Of a stretch of DNA of 11,186 bases, positions 1 through 6,312 are shown in pieces (position 1 is the first letter of the stretch; every line of letters begins with the position of its first letter). The stretch comes from Actinomycetota bacterium (GTDB lineage: Bacteria; Actinomycetota; Actinomycetes; Actinomycetales; Microbacteriaceae). A program made the position numbers and the translations under genes. Location of the stretch: NCBI GenBank assembly GCA_027728145.1, contig JAQBZV010000016.1, forward strand, positions 1-11,186, read 5' to 3'. A model generated the notes under the pieces. The model was not told the DNA's origin, did no database searches, and saw only the letters and a program-made list of their open reading frames with translations.

Positions 1-258
1 GGTGATCCGATCGGCAGTGTCGGTGGGTGAGTCCACCGAAAGCGAAAGGAATCCGGTGCGGATGATGTCGGGCTCGAGGGATCCGCGGTCCATGCCGTCT
101 TCGACCTGCAGGCCCACCGCCATGTCCTCGGTGTAGGCGATATCGGGGGAGGCCATGCCGATACTGGATTCCTCGACAGAATCCGCGCTCGGTGCACACC
201 CGGTGAGGGCAAGAAGGCACGCGAGGGAGAGGGCAGAAAACGTTCTCGAAAGTGTCAT
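1..258 (-). CDS. Putative DUF4349-like lipoprotein, N-terminal part (cut by left edge)
   Basis: An open frame of 86 codons starts with ATG at 258 and runs off the window. The N-terminus is a lipoprotein signal: a short basic/polar start with R5, a hydrophobic stretch at residues 7-18, then the lipobox LTGC with C21 as the lipidated cysteine. After a polar acidic linker (residues 22-65) comes IIRTGFLSLSVDSPTDTAD, which resembles the beginning of DUF4349 domains (a 'tyr/arg-x-G-x-L-x-L-x-V' strand). By inference the mature protein is anchored on the outer face of the cytoplasmic membrane. DUF4349 has no firm biochemical role. Translation seems leaderless: TAGGGT lies 6 nt before the ATG and there is no Shine-Dalgarno. 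It is divergent from the hydrolase at 356. The family call rests on about 20 residues, so it is tentative; the lipoprotein call is firmer. Confidence 0.65.
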   Translation of the reverse strand, partial: MTLSRTFSALSLACLLALTGCAPSADSVEESSIGMASPDIAYTEDMAVGLQVEDGMDRGSLEPDIIRTGFLSLSVDSPTDTADRIT

Positions 259-264
259 GGCATC

Positions 265-270
265 ACCCTA
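265..270 (-). promoter_or_regulatory. -10 element of leaderless lipoprotein gene
   Basis: On the minus strand TAGGGT is followed by 6 nt (GATGCC) and then the ATG at 258. A start of transcription about 7 nt after the -10 would coincide with the A of the start codon. No clear -35 is seen. Confidence 0.45.
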
Positions 271-343
271 GAGGCGCACCCGGTCACAGCATGGTTACGG
301 TCGATAACGAGTTGCTATGTCCTCAGGGGCCCGTGGCACGGGT

Positions 344-349
344 GATACT
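344..349 (+). promoter_or_regulatory. -10 element deciding the hydrolase start
   Basis: GATACT is followed by 6 nt and then ATG at 356, the same spacing as at the other leaderless starts in the window. It favours the ATG at 356 over the in-frame ATG at 317, which has no Shine-Dalgarno and would add 13 residues unlike any alpha/beta hydrolase N-terminus. Confidence 0.45.
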
Positions 350-355
350 AGAGAT

Positions 356-1189
356 ATGGGAATTCGCGAGTTCCTCTTTGGCACCAGGGCCCCGAAGTTG
401 CACGTTGCTGTTGATGAGGGTGCCGGTCGTCCGGTCATCCTCCTTCACGGGATTGCCTCCTCATCGGCGACTTTTGACCTGGTGGTTCCCCTGCTGCGTG
501 ATAACCACCGGGTCATCTCGATTGACCTGTTGGGTTTTGGTCAGTCACCGGCCCCCGCCACGGCCTCCTACACCCTGGAGGAACACGTGGTAGCGGTTGC
601 GCGAACCATTCGTTCCCTAGGGCTCTCTGGTCGGGCAACCCTGGTGGGGCATTCGCTGGGCTCACTGATTGCCGCTCGGTATGCGGCAGAAAACCCCTCC
701 GCCCTCTCCCACCTGATTCTGGTGTCACCCCCGGTGTATTTGCCGGGTAAGACGGTCCTCGACCCCTTGGAGCGTTTCCAAATGGAGGCATACCGGATGC
801 TCCAGAACTACATGCGCACCAATCGGGTCTTCACCGAGGCTGCCGCCCGAGCTGCCTCCTTGTTGGTGCCGATGAAGGGTGGCTTGGAGGTCACCCAAAA
901 GAACTGGCGGGCCATCAGCTTGTCTCTGGAGAACTGCATCGAAACCCAAACAGCGGTCACCGATTTAGCCCAGGTGAAGATTCCAGTGGATGCTATCTGG
1001 GGGACGAGGGATCCCTTCATGGCCCCCGCAGGATTGCGGATCATCGAGCGGATGCGCGGTGTTGCCTCCACCAAGGTCGACGGTGCTGATCACGTCATTC
1101 GGCAAAAGTTTGCGGAAGAAATCGCACGACTCGTGGATAACCCCAGCCCGCCGACCACACCCATTCGCGTGGTGAAGCAGAGGGTCTAG
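356..1189 (+). CDS. Alpha/beta hydrolase (277 aa)
   Basis: A single-domain cytoplasmic alpha/beta-hydrolase-fold enzyme with no signal peptide. Visible landmarks are the oxyanion-hole segment LLHGIASSS (29-37), the strand-turn DLLGFGQS (57-64), the nucleophile elbow GHSLGS with Ser100, the acid in WGTRDP (Asp219) and the base in GADHVI (His246). All three catalytic residues are in the expected order and spacing, so it should be active. The substrate cannot be told; relatives include esterases, C-C bond hydrolases and haloalkane-type enzymes. A cap region lies at about 125-190. The start at 356 is chosen because it follows a -10-like GATACT by 6 nt (leaderless); an in-frame ATG at 317 is the alternative. 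The C-terminal tail (262-277) is Pro-rich and basic. The stop overlaps the stop of the convergent hydrolase gene. Confidence 0.88.
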   Translation: MGIREFLFGTRAPKLHVAVDEGAGRPVILLHGIASSSATFDLVVPLLRDNHRVISIDLLGFGQSPAPATASYTLEEHVVAVARTIRSLGLSGRATLVGHSLGSLIAARYAAENPSALSHLILVSPPVYLPGKTVLDPLERFQMEAYRMLQNYMRTNRVFTEAAARAASLLVPMKGGLEVTQKNWRAISLSLENCIETQTAVTDLAQVKIPVDAIWGTRDPFMAPAGLRIIERMRGVASTKVDGADHVIRQKFAEEIARLVDNPSPPTTPIRVVKQRV

Positions 1190-1941
1190 CCGAGGTAGCG
1201 AAGAATCGCCCGGAGAGTTTCTGCTGGCTTATCTCTATGCACGCTGTGACCAGCGCCCTCGATGACCTCGTAGGTCATCTGCGGGTTAGCCTCCACCATC
1301 CGCTTCGCATAGTCGTTGCAGAACATGGAGCCCGCAGCCGGGTCAGCGCCAATCACATGAGTGGGAGTGGATAGCGCTGTGGCTTCTGTCGTGATGTTCC
1401 ACGGATCGTTATCGAACACCGCGTGCTCGAGAGCCCACAAGCTGGACTGCCGGTGAGCCTGAACCTTGAGCTCCACATCCAGAGGATGCCAGTGAGGGTT
1501 GGCTCCTCGAATGTCCTCCACACTCTGGTGGAGGTGACCCTGGCGCTGGTTCTCCAACACCTGTTCCCTCGTCGCATCCCCCAGTTCTAGGGCGGGGTCC
1601 AGGAGAATCAGTCGCTTGGCCCACGTGGTGTTGTGGTGGGCTGCGAACACAGCGCTAGCGGCACCAATCGAGTGCCCGATGACCACATCCCAGCCACCAC
1701 CACCCTCAGGTGTCGTGGCGGCTAAGTCTTCTGCAAAGTCTTCGATCCGGTAGGAGGTGCCCCGGGGAGCCAGTCCGTGACCGCGCAGGTCCACCGCGGT
1801 GGCAGACCACCCTGCTTTCGCAAGCGCTTCTGACACCTGCCAGGTCGTGGCAGCCGATGATCCGAGCCCGTGCACGACAAGGGCTTTCCGGGTGGCGCTC
1901 GCGTGTCCCCAGTGAAGCCTGGGGAGGGCAAGAGCAACCAT
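1186..1941 (-). CDS. Second alpha/beta hydrolase (251 aa)
   Basis: Another cytoplasmic alpha/beta hydrolase, only distantly similar to the one it faces. The N-terminus LHWGHASATRKALVVHGLGS is a first beta-strand pair followed by the oxyanion-loop HGLGSS. Then come DLRGHG (51-56), the nucleophile elbow GHSIGA with Ser91, an Asp at 200 (GADPAAG) and His232 (GAGHSVH), a complete Ser-Asp-His set. The substrate is not deducible. I place the start at ATG 1941: on the minus strand TAGACT lies 7 nt upstream, which fits a leaderless transcript, and the protein then begins directly with the fold's first strand. Upstream in-frame starts (ATG 1977, TTG 2001) would add a basic extension with no evident function. 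Its TAG shares the bases CTAG (1186-1189) with the TAG of the opposite gene, so no room exists for a terminator between them. Confidence 0.85.
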   Translation of the reverse strand: MVALALPRLHWGHASATRKALVVHGLGSSAATTWQVSEALAKAGWSATAVDLRGHGLAPRGTSYRIEDFAEDLAATTPEGGGGWDVVIGHSIGAASAVFAAHHNTTWAKRLILLDPALELGDATREQVLENQRQGHLHQSVEDIRGANPHWHPLDVELKVQAHRQSSLWALEHAVFDNDPWNITTEATALSTPTHVIGADPAAGSMFCNDYAKRMVEANPQMTYEVIEGAGHSVHRDKPAETLRAILRYLG

Positions 1942-1948
1942 GGCCCAC

Positions 1949-1954
1949 AGTCTA
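1949..1954 (-). promoter_or_regulatory. -10 element of leaderless hydrolase gene
   Basis: TAGACT on the minus strand, followed by GTGGGCC (7 nt) and ATG at 1941. No Shine-Dalgarno precedes the ATG, supporting a leaderless start here. No convincing -35 is seen. Confidence 0.5.
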
Positions 1955-2069
1955 AAGGGGACTCTCTTCGGTGACATTTTCCGTGTCACCCTGTTACGCA
2001 ACGCCTGTGGTGTGCTGCTAGCTAGTCAAAATCCGTTATTTTCTCAATAGATTTTCTGCTCCAGCCTTC

Positions 2070-2519
2070 CTAGGCCAGCTTCTTCTCCATAAACACGCTC
2101 AACGGGTCATCGATATAGCCACCGAAGGGTGTGCGAATGCGGTACCCCAGCGATTCATACAGGGCGATGGACTCTGGCTGGTGGGTCCCGGTTTCTAGCC
2201 GAAGCAGGGTAAAGCCTGCGCCAAAGGCGCGGCTTTCCAGTTCTGCCATCAGCACCCGGGCAACGCCTTGGCGGCGAAACTCCTGGCTGACAAACAAGCG
2301 CTTCACTTCCGCATAGCTGCCTTTGTTCACATATCCCACACAACCGATCAGAGTGTCGAGGTCCTCGGCGCCGAGAAGAAGGTTTCCCGGCTCACTCAGA
2401 TCATCCGGGTCCACCAGGTGGTTGCTCTCCTCCGGGTAGAGGGATTGCAACAAAATCGTGGAAGCCTCGATCAGGTGATGGACTTCTGAGGACTGAGCTT
2501 CTCGAATAGACAGCGCCAT
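2070..2519 (-). CDS. GNAT family N-acetyltransferase (149 aa)
   Basis: A Gcn5-related acetyltransferase that would transfer acetyl from acetyl-CoA to an amine; the acceptor is unknown. The fold's landmarks are present: N-terminal strand ALSIREA (2-8), the YPEESNH segment (29-34) seen in a common bacterial GNAT subgroup, the strand AEVKRLFVS (70-78), motif A with the CoA pyrophosphate loop RRQGVA (82-87), LLRLETG (105-111), and motif B LYESLGY (120-126), ending in the strand SVFMEK. Length is normal for a one-domain GNAT. The start ATG at 2519 has a good ribosome site (AGGAA) that overlaps the stop codon of the upstream ABM gene. The two genes are only 8 nt apart, so they are very likely co-transcribed and coupled. 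Confidence 0.88.
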   Translation of the reverse strand: MALSIREAQSSEVHHLIEASTILLQSLYPEESNHLVDPDDLSEPGNLLLGAEDLDTLIGCVGYVNKGSYAEVKRLFVSQEFRRQGVARVLMAELESRAFGAGFTLLRLETGTHQPESIALYESLGYRIRTPFGGYIDDPLSVFMEKKLA

Positions 2520-2524
2520 GGCGG

Positions 2525-2529
2525 TTCCT
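2525..2529 (-). promoter_or_regulatory. Ribosome binding site of the GNAT gene
   Basis: AGGAA on the minus strand, 5 nt before ATG 2519 and overlapping the TAG of the upstream ABM gene. This suggests translational coupling. Confidence 0.5.
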
Positions 2530-2842
2530 AGAGCGATTCCGGGTAGGAGGAGTCCGCTACACCATACATTTCGCGGACCTCAACGTCGCACTGCAGAAGA
2601 CCCTCGATGCCTTTCTGGATGCGCGCCACAGTGTCCAAAGACAGGTGTGTCTTCCAGAGATCCCGTGTGGTCCACTTCTCCACCAAGACCACACGCCCCT
2701 CCACTTCCTCGTGGAGGGCATAGAGCTCACATCCCTCTTCGAGGTGGACCTCGGGGGACACCTCGAGAAGAACCCTCATGACCTCGTCGTAGTGCTCGGG
2801 TTTGGGGGTGAAGGTGGCGATTACGATGCAGGGTTGTGACAT
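2528..2842 (-). CDS. ABM-fold (antibiotic biosynthesis monooxygenase-like) protein (104 aa)
   Basis: A small ferredoxin-like alpha+beta protein of the ABM family (putative quinol monooxygenase or related). The first strand is CIVIATFTPKP (5-15), then a helix, then the hallmark EEGCELYALHEE (about 35-46), the strand RVVLVEKW (49-56) with TTRDLWKTH (57-65), and a final helix/strand. Family members act as dimers on quinones, haem or other aromatics without a cofactor, but many have no known substrate and this one cannot be assigned. The start at ATG 2842 is chosen because GAGAGG lies about 7 nt upstream; a longer frame from 2872 would add ten residues ahead of the first strand. It is the first gene of a two-gene operon with the GNAT. 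It is a clear paralogue of the gene at 4633-4920. Confidence 0.82.
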   Translation of the reverse strand: MSQPCIVIATFTPKPEHYDEVMRVLLEVSPEVHLEEGCELYALHEEVEGRVVLVEKWTTRDLWKTHLSLDTVARIQKGIEGLLQCDVEVREMYGVADSSYPESL

Positions 2843-2886
2843 AGGCAAACCTCTCAGGGGAGTCTGGCTCAAGCGTAGCTCCGCAT

Positions 2887-2892
2887 TACGCT
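2887..2892 (+). promoter_or_regulatory. -10 element of leaderless small membrane protein gene
   Basis: TACGCT followed by 6 nt (TGGACC region) and ATG at 2899. No Shine-Dalgarno is present. The spacing matches the other leaderless starts in this window and is one of the reasons for calling the small ORF real. Confidence 0.4.
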
Positions 2893-2898
2893 TGGACC

Positions 2899-3072
2899 AT
2901 GAAGAACCCCTTCCTCATCACCGGTGTGCTTTCCATTGCTTTGTGGGTGACTATTCGGGAGCAGGCCTTCGAGGCTGATCCCTTCCTCGCCTCCATCGCG
3001 ACAGTCCTTCTTTTGGGGTATGGACTTTTTGGCGTGTTCTCCTCGCTTCGCAAGAAGCCGGACCAGGAGTAG
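2899..3072 (+). CDS. Small two-helix membrane protein (57 aa), unknown function
   Basis: ATG at 2899 opens a 57-codon frame ending in TAG at 3070-3072. The protein has a hydrophobic N-terminal segment FLITGVLSIALWVTI (5-19), a short acidic loop REQAFEADP (20-28), a second hydrophobic segment ASIATVLLLGYGLFGVF (31-47) and a basic polar tail SLRKKPDQE. This reads as a two-helix hairpin in the cytoplasmic membrane with both ends probably inside. I recognise no family. Support for it being a gene is the clean membrane pattern, the TACGCT -10 placed 6 nt before ATG, and the fact that it fills an otherwise empty gap between a divergent and a convergent gene. It converges on the Pr6Pr gene with a 46-nt gap in which no strong terminator is visible. 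Confidence 0.6.
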   Translation: MKNPFLITGVLSIALWVTIREQAFEADPFLASIATVLLLGYGLFGVFSSLRKKPDQE

Positions 3073-3118
3073 GGATGTCTCTGCTGGCCCACCTGGTGGC
3101 GGAAGCGACCGCGTGAGC

Positions 3119-3748
3119 TCAGCGGCGCTGCTGGAGGTGGTTGATTCCGACGGCCCCGGTGATGCCGGCGAGGAATAATGCCGTGATGCCGACAATGTAG
3201 GCGGTAACGCCACCCCATCCCAGTGAGCCGGTGGGGTCGAGGAAGAAGTAGGGATACCAGTCCACGAACTGTCCCCGGACCAGGGTTATCAGCGCCCAGG
3301 TCAGTGGGTAGGAGGCGCCAATCCAGAGTGTGTTCCAGCCAATTCGTGGTCGTCTGGCTCGAATAATCCAGTCGGCCAACAAATAGATCGGGATGGCAAC
3401 GTGGGTGACTTCGTTGTGAAAGTCCAGATGGTCGGGTTCTCGCAGCAACCAGTTATAGACCAGCCCGACGACTACGGCATAGACCGTGAAGTTCGCCCGA
3501 ACAGTGGCGTAGAGCACCGTGTCGACGGCTTTGCTCCAGGCGAGGATGCCCCCGGCAAACAACACCACGATGTTGGAGTAGCTGGTCTGGTTGGTCAGAT
3601 AGGCAAAGTGCGTTTCCGGCGTGAAAGTCCCCTCCGCCACCTGACCGGAGATGAGGTCGATGTAGGCGGCCACAATGAGGAGCCCCAGGGCGATATCGAG
3701 GGAGCCTCGAAGCTTCCGTGAACCAGGGATGGCAACACTGGAGTTCAC
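3119..3748 (-). CDS. Pr6Pr-type integral membrane protein (209 aa)
   Basis: A protein of about six transmembrane segments (roughly 17-36, 57-72, 84-103, 117-130, 139-157, 177-202). The pattern of conserved polar residues between helices matches the Pr6Pr / FAR-17a/AIG1-like group: FAYLTNQTSYSNI (48-60), the HNEVTHVAIPIYLLADW segment (111-127) with His111, His116 and Asp126, and YPYFFLDP (165-172). Eukaryotic AIG1/ADTRP relatives hydrolyse fatty-acid esters of hydroxy fatty acids using a Thr and a His; here T54 and H116 are candidate equivalents, which is inference. The bacterial proteins are uncharacterised. The start is GTG at 3748, the only start codon before the first helix. TAAGTT lies 8 nt upstream and AGGG overlaps that spacer, so a leaderless or very short leader is possible. 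It is divergent from the gene at 3830. Confidence 0.78.
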   Translation of the reverse strand: MNSSVAIPGSRKLRGSLDIALGLLIVAAYIDLISGQVAEGTFTPETHFAYLTNQTSYSNIVVLFAGGILAWSKAVDTVLYATVRANFTVYAVVVGLVYNWLLREPDHLDFHNEVTHVAIPIYLLADWIIRARRPRIGWNTLWIGASYPLTWALITLVRGQFVDWYPYFFLDPTGSLGWGGVTAYIVGITALFLAGITGAVGINHLQQRR

Positions 3749-3817
3749 GGTTCCCTAACTTAGCGCGGTTCGTAGCGAACTCGGAGGTGTCGCCCAGAGT
3801 CGAGGCACAATTCTTCC

Positions 3818-3823
3818 TACACT
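3818..3823 (+). promoter_or_regulatory. -10 element of leaderless DUF2231-cytochrome b5 gene
   Basis: TACACT, then 6 nt (CGAGGC), then ATG at 3830. The same hexamer occurs 7 nt before the ABM gene at 4920. No good -35 is apparent. Confidence 0.5.
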
Positions 3824-3829
3824 CGAGGC

Positions 3830-4636
3830 ATGGAACACGCCACCGCCTCCACCGGGCCTTTTGACCTGATCACGGGATTGCCGGTGCATGTTTTCATCAC
3901 CCACGCAGTCGTGGTTCTCCTGCCCCTGGCAGTCCTGACCCTGATTCTTGTCATCACCATTCCCAAACTTCGAGCGCACTACCGCTACCCGGCAGTGGGG
4001 CTTGCGATTGTGGGCGCTATTTCGGCGATCATCGCCGAGCAGTCAGGCGAAGCCCTCGAGGCTCGAGTGGGATCCGCTGGCCAACACTCTGAATGGGGCG
4101 AGATGCTCCCCCCGGTTGCCGTGGCTCTCGCAGTTCTTTCAGTTATCTGGCTTATCGTGGCGCGCATGGCATCATCTCGGGGAAAAGTTCTCGCCGCCGT
4201 CATCGGTGGCGTCATTGTTGTCCTCGGCATCATCGCGGTGGTCATCACTGTCCTCGCCGGTCACTCCGGTGCTGAAGAGACCTGGTCAGAGCGCATTGAG
4301 GGCACTGACTCTGCGGTCACCGAGATGGACACCGATGAGGAGATGATGCCGGTGGAGCCCGATGGTGGCACCGGAGCCGGTGGTGGCAGTGACGTTTTGG
4401 GCCTTGAGACAGTGTCACTCAACAACACTGAGGAGAGCTGCTGGGCCATCATCGACGACAACGTCTATGACCTGACCGACTGGATTAGCTCTCACCCCGG
4501 GGGTTCTAGTCGCATCATTGGTCTGTGTGGCACCGATGGGACCAGCCAGTTCCAGGGACAACACGGCGGCTCCTCCTCAGCGCAGGGAACTCTCGAGCGC
4601 TACCTCTTGGGAGCTGTGGGCGACCCCATCCCCTAA
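3830..4636 (+). CDS. DUF2231 membrane domain fused to cytochrome b5-like haem domain (268 aa)
   Basis: Two parts are visible. Residues 1-145 hold four hydrophobic helices (about 21-43, 54-70, 94-111, 120-143) with the DUF2231 marks GLPVHVFITHAVVVLLP (16-32), QHSEWGE (85-91) and a closing GHSGAE (144-149); His20, His25, His86 and His145 are candidate haem or metal ligands. Residues 150-190 are an acidic, Gly-rich linker. Residues 191-266 are a cytochrome b5-like domain: CWAIIDDNVYDLTDWI (204-219), the haem motif HPGG with His222, GTDGT (234-238) and a second likely axial ligand His245. Topology is inferred: the soluble domain follows the fourth helix, so its side depends on the N-terminus. A redox role, passing electrons between membrane and soluble haem, is inference. 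Cys204 and Cys233 could form a disulfide. The start follows TACACT by 6 nt (leaderless). Confidence 0.82.
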   Translation: MEHATASTGPFDLITGLPVHVFITHAVVVLLPLAVLTLILVITIPKLRAHYRYPAVGLAIVGAISAIIAEQSGEALEARVGSAGQHSEWGEMLPPVAVALAVLSVIWLIVARMASSRGKVLAAVIGGVIVVLGIIAVVITVLAGHSGAEETWSERIEGTDSAVTEMDTDEEMMPVEPDGGTGAGGGSDVLGLETVSLNNTEESCWAIIDDNVYDLTDWISSHPGGSSRIIGLCGTDGTSQFQGQHGGSSSAQGTLERYLLGAVGDPIP

Positions 4637-4920
4637 ACCTCGTAGGTTTCCAGGCGCTCCACCGGTAACTCGACTGCGTCGGCCAGTTCGGCTTTCAAGC
4701 GCACAATGGCGGGCGCATCGAAGTGCGCGTGCCAGTGATCGCGCGTGGTGAAGCGCTCATAGAGCATGAGGCCGCCATCGACGGCATCGAAGAGTCGATA
4801 CTCCTCGCAGCCCTCCAGGGCCCGAATTTCTGGCAACAATTCCAGGATGAGCGCTCGAGTGAATTCGCGCTTGCCGGGCAGGGGTGTCAGTCGAACAAAG
4901 ACCGTGCAGGGACCGCTCAT
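4633..4920 (-). CDS. ABM-fold monooxygenase-like protein (95 aa), second copy
   Basis: A one-domain ABM-fold protein: strand CTVFVRLTPLPG (5-16), helix with LPEIRALEGCEEYRLFD (29-45), strand GGLMLYERFTTRDHWHAHF (49-67), then a helix and the end strand VERLETYEV. It shares EGCExYxL, the TTRDxW..H block and overall length with the gene at 2528-2842, so the two are paralogues; the substrate is unknown for both. Start ATG 4920 lies 7 nt after TACACT on the minus strand, a leaderless arrangement. Its TAG overlaps the TAA of the opposing cytochrome b5 gene within CTAA (4633-4636). The MFS gene lies 61 nt upstream on the same strand and could read through into it, but the gene appears to have its own promoter. 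Confidence 0.82.
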   Translation of the reverse strand: MSGPCTVFVRLTPLPGKREFTRALILELLPEIRALEGCEEYRLFDAVDGGLMLYERFTTRDHWHAHFDAPAIVRLKAELADAVELPVERLETYEV

Positions 4921-4927
4921 CCCAGGA

Positions 4928-4933
4928 AGTGTA
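4928..4933 (-). promoter_or_regulatory. -10 element of leaderless ABM gene
   Basis: TACACT on the minus strand, 7 nt (TCCTGGG) before ATG 4920. No separate Shine-Dalgarno is seen, although the GGG next to the ATG is purine-rich. Confidence 0.45.
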
Positions 4934-4981
4934 GGGGCCTATCCTGTGGGAGTGGATGTCCCGGGAGTCGAGTGAGTGGCA

Positions 4982-6199
4982 TTAGTCCCTTGAGCGCTTA
5001 ATAATCTGAACAGGCTCGGTATCCGGGTGCGGGGACATGTCTTTGCCCCGAAGGTCCGGGTGGGCGCTGCGGAAGATTGTCGGCACGAGGAACCCGAGCA
5101 GGGCGAAGATGCTGGCCGCGACAAAACCTCCCAGTGAGCCAAAGCCGTCGATCGCGAACCCCGCGACCGCAGACCCGAGCGCCGCGCCCACCAATTGGCC
5201 AGAGCCCATCCAGCCATAGGCCTCCGCTGTTTCGGAGAACTTCACGCTGGAGGAGACGATCGCAAACATGACGGCCAGGGCGGGGGCAATTCCTGCTCCG
5301 GCGATCAGCAGCGCCAGCGCAATCCACCAGAAATCGAGAACGGCCCCGGCGAGGGCGATACCCACAAAGACCACAAACATGCGGGCGGCAAGGGCCCAGG
5401 GCCCAATTGCCAACCCGCCAAGAGCGAGCCCTCCGATGATGGAGCCCACTGCCCAAATGGACAAGATGATTCCAGCCTCTGGACCGCCGTGACCAAACAC
5501 CGAGACCACAGCGACCTCGACTGCGGCGGCAGAGCCAATCAGCAAGAAGCCAACCACAGTGGCGAGAACGACGGGGGGCTTGGCTAGGACCGCGCCCATT
5601 TTGCTTTTGCTTCGGGGGATTTTGACTTCGCCGAGTTCCCGGCAGGAGAGGAACCAGAGACCGCCGAGGATCAAGAATGCTCCGGCCACGATGATGGCCA
5701 ACTGGGTGGAGATTTGGGTGGCTATGAAGGTGGTCACCACGGGACCTGCGATCCAAATGATCTCCTGGGCGGAGGCATCTAAAGAAAACAGGGGGGTGAG
5801 TTGTTTGGAGGTCACCATTGTGGGATAGATGGTGCGAACGGCGGGCTGGACCGGAGGAGTGGCCAGTCCACCGACAAAGCCCACCGCTATATAGGCACCA
5901 ATCGGCATCGACACGAAGGCAATACCCGCCATGGCAAAAGCCGAAACCACGATGGTGAGGATAATCACGGGGCGCATCGCCCAATATCCCATCCACCGCG
6001 ACGTGAGCGGGCCCGCAAGAGCTTGACCGAGGCTCGTGGCAGCGAGCACTAAGCCGGCCAAACCGTAGGAATTGAAGATCTGTTCGATGTGCAGGAGGTA
6101 CGCCAGAGAGATCATTCCTGACGGAAGCCTCGCGGTGAGCTGCGCCGCGATAATTCGGGCTACTCCGGGAGTTTTCAACAGGTCTGCGTATTTGTTCAC
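4982..6199 (-). CDS. MFS transporter (405 aa)
   Basis: A polytopic membrane protein of the usual major-facilitator length, with about 12 hydrophobic helices in two halves and a cytoplasmic central loop SCRELGEVKIPRSKSKMG (near 185-202). The N-terminal half has the segment TSRWMGYWAMRP between helices 2 and 3, a degenerate form of the G-x-x-x-D-R-x-x-R/K signature of the superfamily. The C-terminus is short, charged and cytoplasmic. The substrate (drug, sugar or other) cannot be inferred from motifs I can see. The start is GTG 6199 with GGAGGG close upstream (only about 2-3 nt away, a tight spacing); TAAGCT lies 9 nt upstream and may be the -10. The gene is divergent from nrdA, sharing the 283-bp region between them. 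No terminator is obvious after its TAA. Confidence 0.85.
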   Translation of the reverse strand: MNKYADLLKTPGVARIIAAQLTARLPSGMISLAYLLHIEQIFNSYGLAGLVLAATSLGQALAGPLTSRWMGYWAMRPVIILTIVVSAFAMAGIAFVSMPIGAYIAVGFVGGLATPPVQPAVRTIYPTMVTSKQLTPLFSLDASAQEIIWIAGPVVTTFIATQISTQLAIIVAGAFLILGGLWFLSCRELGEVKIPRSKSKMGAVLAKPPVVLATVVGFLLIGSAAAVEVAVVSVFGHGGPEAGIILSIWAVGSIIGGLALGGLAIGPWALAARMFVVFVGIALAGAVLDFWWIALALLIAGAGIAPALAVMFAIVSSSVKFSETAEAYGWMGSGQLVGAALGSAVAGFAIDGFGSLGGFVAASIFALLGFLVPTIFRSAHPDLRGKDMSPHPDTEPVQIIKRSRD

Positions 6200-6284
6200 A
6201 ACCCTCCAAGCTTACGCCCGCGGTATGGGTGTCGGTGGTCCCTGAAACAGTGGCCTGTGGGGGGACAAGAAGTAGCCCTCAGGT

Positions 6285-6293
6285 TGTGGAAAA
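6285..6293 (-). promoter_or_regulatory. DnaA-box-like site 1 (TTTTCCACA)
   Basis: Reading on the minus strand gives TTTTCCACA, which fits the E. coli-type consensus TTWTNCACA. It lies 198-190 nt upstream of the nrdA start and faces site 2. DnaA is known to control nrdAB in E. coli; that it does so here is inference. Confidence 0.4.
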
Positions 6294-6303
6294 CTCCGCA
6301 AAG

Positions 6304-6312
6304 TTGTCCACA
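6304..6312 (+). promoter_or_regulatory. DnaA-box-like site 2 (TTGTCCACA)
   Basis: TTGTCCACA is the form of DnaA box preferred in high-GC actinobacteria. It lies 10 bp from site 1 in opposite orientation. It is also the left half of the dyad TCCACA-GG-TGTGGA (6307-6320), so another dimeric regulator is possible. Confidence 0.45.

Noticed and set aside
2028..2055. AT-rich inverted repeat AAAATC...GATTTT as a terminator after the GNAT gene
   Set aside because: The arms are only 6 bp and AT-rich around a 16-nt loop, too weak to call.
4940..4976. TATCCT as a plus-strand promoter, with tiny ORFs starting at 4952 and 4955
   Set aside because: The ORFs have only 7-9 codons and no gene follows on the plus strand.
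4998..6209. 403-codon frame overlapping the MFS gene on the same strand
   Set aside because: Its product is rich in Arg, Ser, Pro and His with no membrane pattern, while the overlapping frame gives a typical 12-helix transporter.
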